From positions 1-13,544 of the forward strand of contig JAKIZQ010000016.1 of NCBI GenBank assembly GCA_022707945.1: a DNA stretch of 13,544 nt, in the 5' to 3' direction. The translations under genes and the position numbers were made by a program. The notes below the pieces were generated by a model. That model made no database searches, had not been told where the DNA came from, and saw only the letters and a program-made list of their open reading frames with translations. This DNA comes from Bdellovibrionales bacterium. GTDB lineage: Bacteria > Bdellovibrionota > JAFGOL01. Below are positions 12,732 through 13,544 of this stretch, piece by piece. Numbering within the stretch: the first letter of the stretch is position 1; every line of letters begins with the position of its first letter.

Positions 12732-13544
12732 ATGACTAGAGGTCTAAAAATAACATTAGGAATAATGACATTCATCGCTATAGTAGGAGGCTTTGTAGCA
12801 GGAACATACATAACGTCGTCCGTAGAAGCAAAACCTGCTGATAAATATGAGAACCTTTCTTTGTTCACCAAGGTTCTTCACATTCTAGAAAACACCTATG
12901 TAGAGGACGTTGATGTTAAAAAGCTTATATATGGCGGAATAAAGGGAATGCTACAAGAATTAGACCCTCATTCTGCATTCCTTGATCCAAAAGATTTTAA
13001 GGAAATGAAAGAAAGCACCACAGGGGAGTTTGGCGGTGTAGGTATAGAAATAACAAAAAGAGATAATTTCATAACAGTAATAACACCAATAGAGGACACT
13101 CCTGCATGGAATTCTGGACTAAAATCCATGGATAAGATCATAAAAATAAACGATGAAGCTACCACTGACATGGACCTTCAGACCGCTGTATCCAAGATGA
13201 GAGGAGCCCCAGGCACAAAGGTAAAAATAACTGTCGCAAGAGATAATGTACAAAAACCATTAGATTTTACTATAACAAGAAAGATCATAAAAATCGTATC
13301 TGTTAAATCAGTATTGTTGCCAGACGATTTTGCATACATAAGGATAGCTACTTTTAACGAAAATACCGTTTCTGACCTTAAAAAAGCCGTTAGTAAAATG
13401 GAGAAACAAACAAAGAATAGTAAATTTAAAGGTGTGCTCTTGGACCTAAGAAATAACCCCGGTGGACTCTTGGACCAAGCGGTAGGCGTGGCAGATGTTT
13501 TCATTGATAAAGGAACCATAGTAAGTGTTCGTGGCAGGGATAAA
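12732..13544 (+). CDS. ctpA: C-terminal processing peptidase CtpA, family S41 (3' end outside window)
   Basis: CtpA proteases are periplasmic serine-lysine proteases that trim or degrade envelope proteins; in several bacteria they degrade peptidoglycan hydrolases. I translated 271 open codons from ATG 12732, which has TTGGAGG 6 bases upstream. A signal or anchor segment is at about 6-28, followed by the N-terminal helical element (LDPHSAFLDPKDF, 77-89). A PDZ domain covers about 98-175 (GEFGGVGIEI, SGLKSMDKIIKIN, MRGAPGTKVKITV). The start of the protease core is at 190 onward (AYIRIATFNE and LDLRNNPGGLLDQAV, 237-251). The catalytic Ser and Lys lie beyond the right edge, so activity cannot be judged. 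It is divergent from the operon containing ftsEX-envC, although in many relatives it follows envC directly. Confidence 0.96.
   Translation, partial: MTRGLKITLGIMTFIAIVGGFVAGTYITSSVEAKPADKYENLSLFTKVLHILENTYVEDVDVKKLIYGGIKGMLQELDPHSAFLDPKDFKEMKESTTGEFGGVGIEITKRDNFITVITPIEDTPAWNSGLKSMDKIIKINDEATTDMDLQTAVSKMRGAPGTKVKITVARDNVQKPLDFTITRKIIKIVSVKSVLLPDDFAYIRIATFNENTVSDLKKAVSKMEKQTKNSKFKGVLLDLRNNPGGLLDQAVGVADVFIDKGTIVSVRGRDK

Noticed and set aside
12968..13519. Two minus-strand open frames of 67 and 113 codons
   Set aside because: They are antisense to the PDZ and core domain of ctpA and have no credible start signals or domains.
1..13544. Mobile elements, phage genes, CRISPR arrays or a defence system
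   Set aside because: No transposase, integrase, terminal repeats, spaced direct repeats or known defence domains appear; every stretch longer than about 140 bases is covered by a convincing gene.

Overview
The window is a compact, AT-rich stretch of a Gram-negative chromosome. The evidence for two membranes is a TolC-type outer-membrane protein, an MlaC-type periplasmic lipid carrier, FtsE/FtsX/EnvC and a periplasmic DsbD-like redox protein. The gene families and order would fit the former Deltaproteobacteria (Desulfobacterota, Bdellovibrionota, Myxococcota and relatives) or a similar proteobacterial lineage, but this is a judgement from gene content and cannot be pinned down without searches. 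There are no mobile elements, CRISPR arrays, phage genes, tRNAs or rRNAs.

Layout, right to left on the minus strand. A long, tightly packed run of twelve genes starts at about 12593. It encodes a membrane-anchored SurA/PpiD-like chaperone without a visible isomerase domain, a periplasmic oligopeptide-type solute-binding protein, a thioredoxin-CcdA/DsbD-like membrane protein, FtsE, FtsX, a catalytically degenerate EnvC, an MlaC-like protein, a 65-residue two-helix membrane protein, a TolC-family protein, a CDP-alcohol phosphatidyltransferase-like protein with a damaged active-site motif, an unrecognised membrane-anchored periplasmic protein, and PyrE. Junctions are stop/start overlaps or gaps of at most about 30 bases, so one operon is likely. 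A 100-base gap holding a terminator-like hairpin and alternative pairings follows pyrE, then come rimP and nusA, the latter cut by the left edge. On the plus strand at the right end, divergently transcribed, is ctpA, a C-terminal processing protease cut by the right edge.

How it works together. Almost everything in the long run acts in the cell envelope: protein folding and disulfide redox (PpiD-like, Trx-CcdA), septal peptidoglycan hydrolysis control (FtsEX-EnvC, with CtpA opposite), and lipid or outer-membrane traffic (MlaC-like, TolC-like, CDP-alcohol transferase-like). PyrE at the end is a metabolic passenger. rimP-nusA is the usual translation/transcription housekeeping pair.

The most interesting signals are the overlapping mirror-image promoters between the chaperone gene and ctpA, the switch-like leader before rimP, the degenerate CDP-alcohol transferase motif, and repeated use of TTG starts, two of them overlapping the previous stop as TTGA. 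I found no convincing wholly new system.
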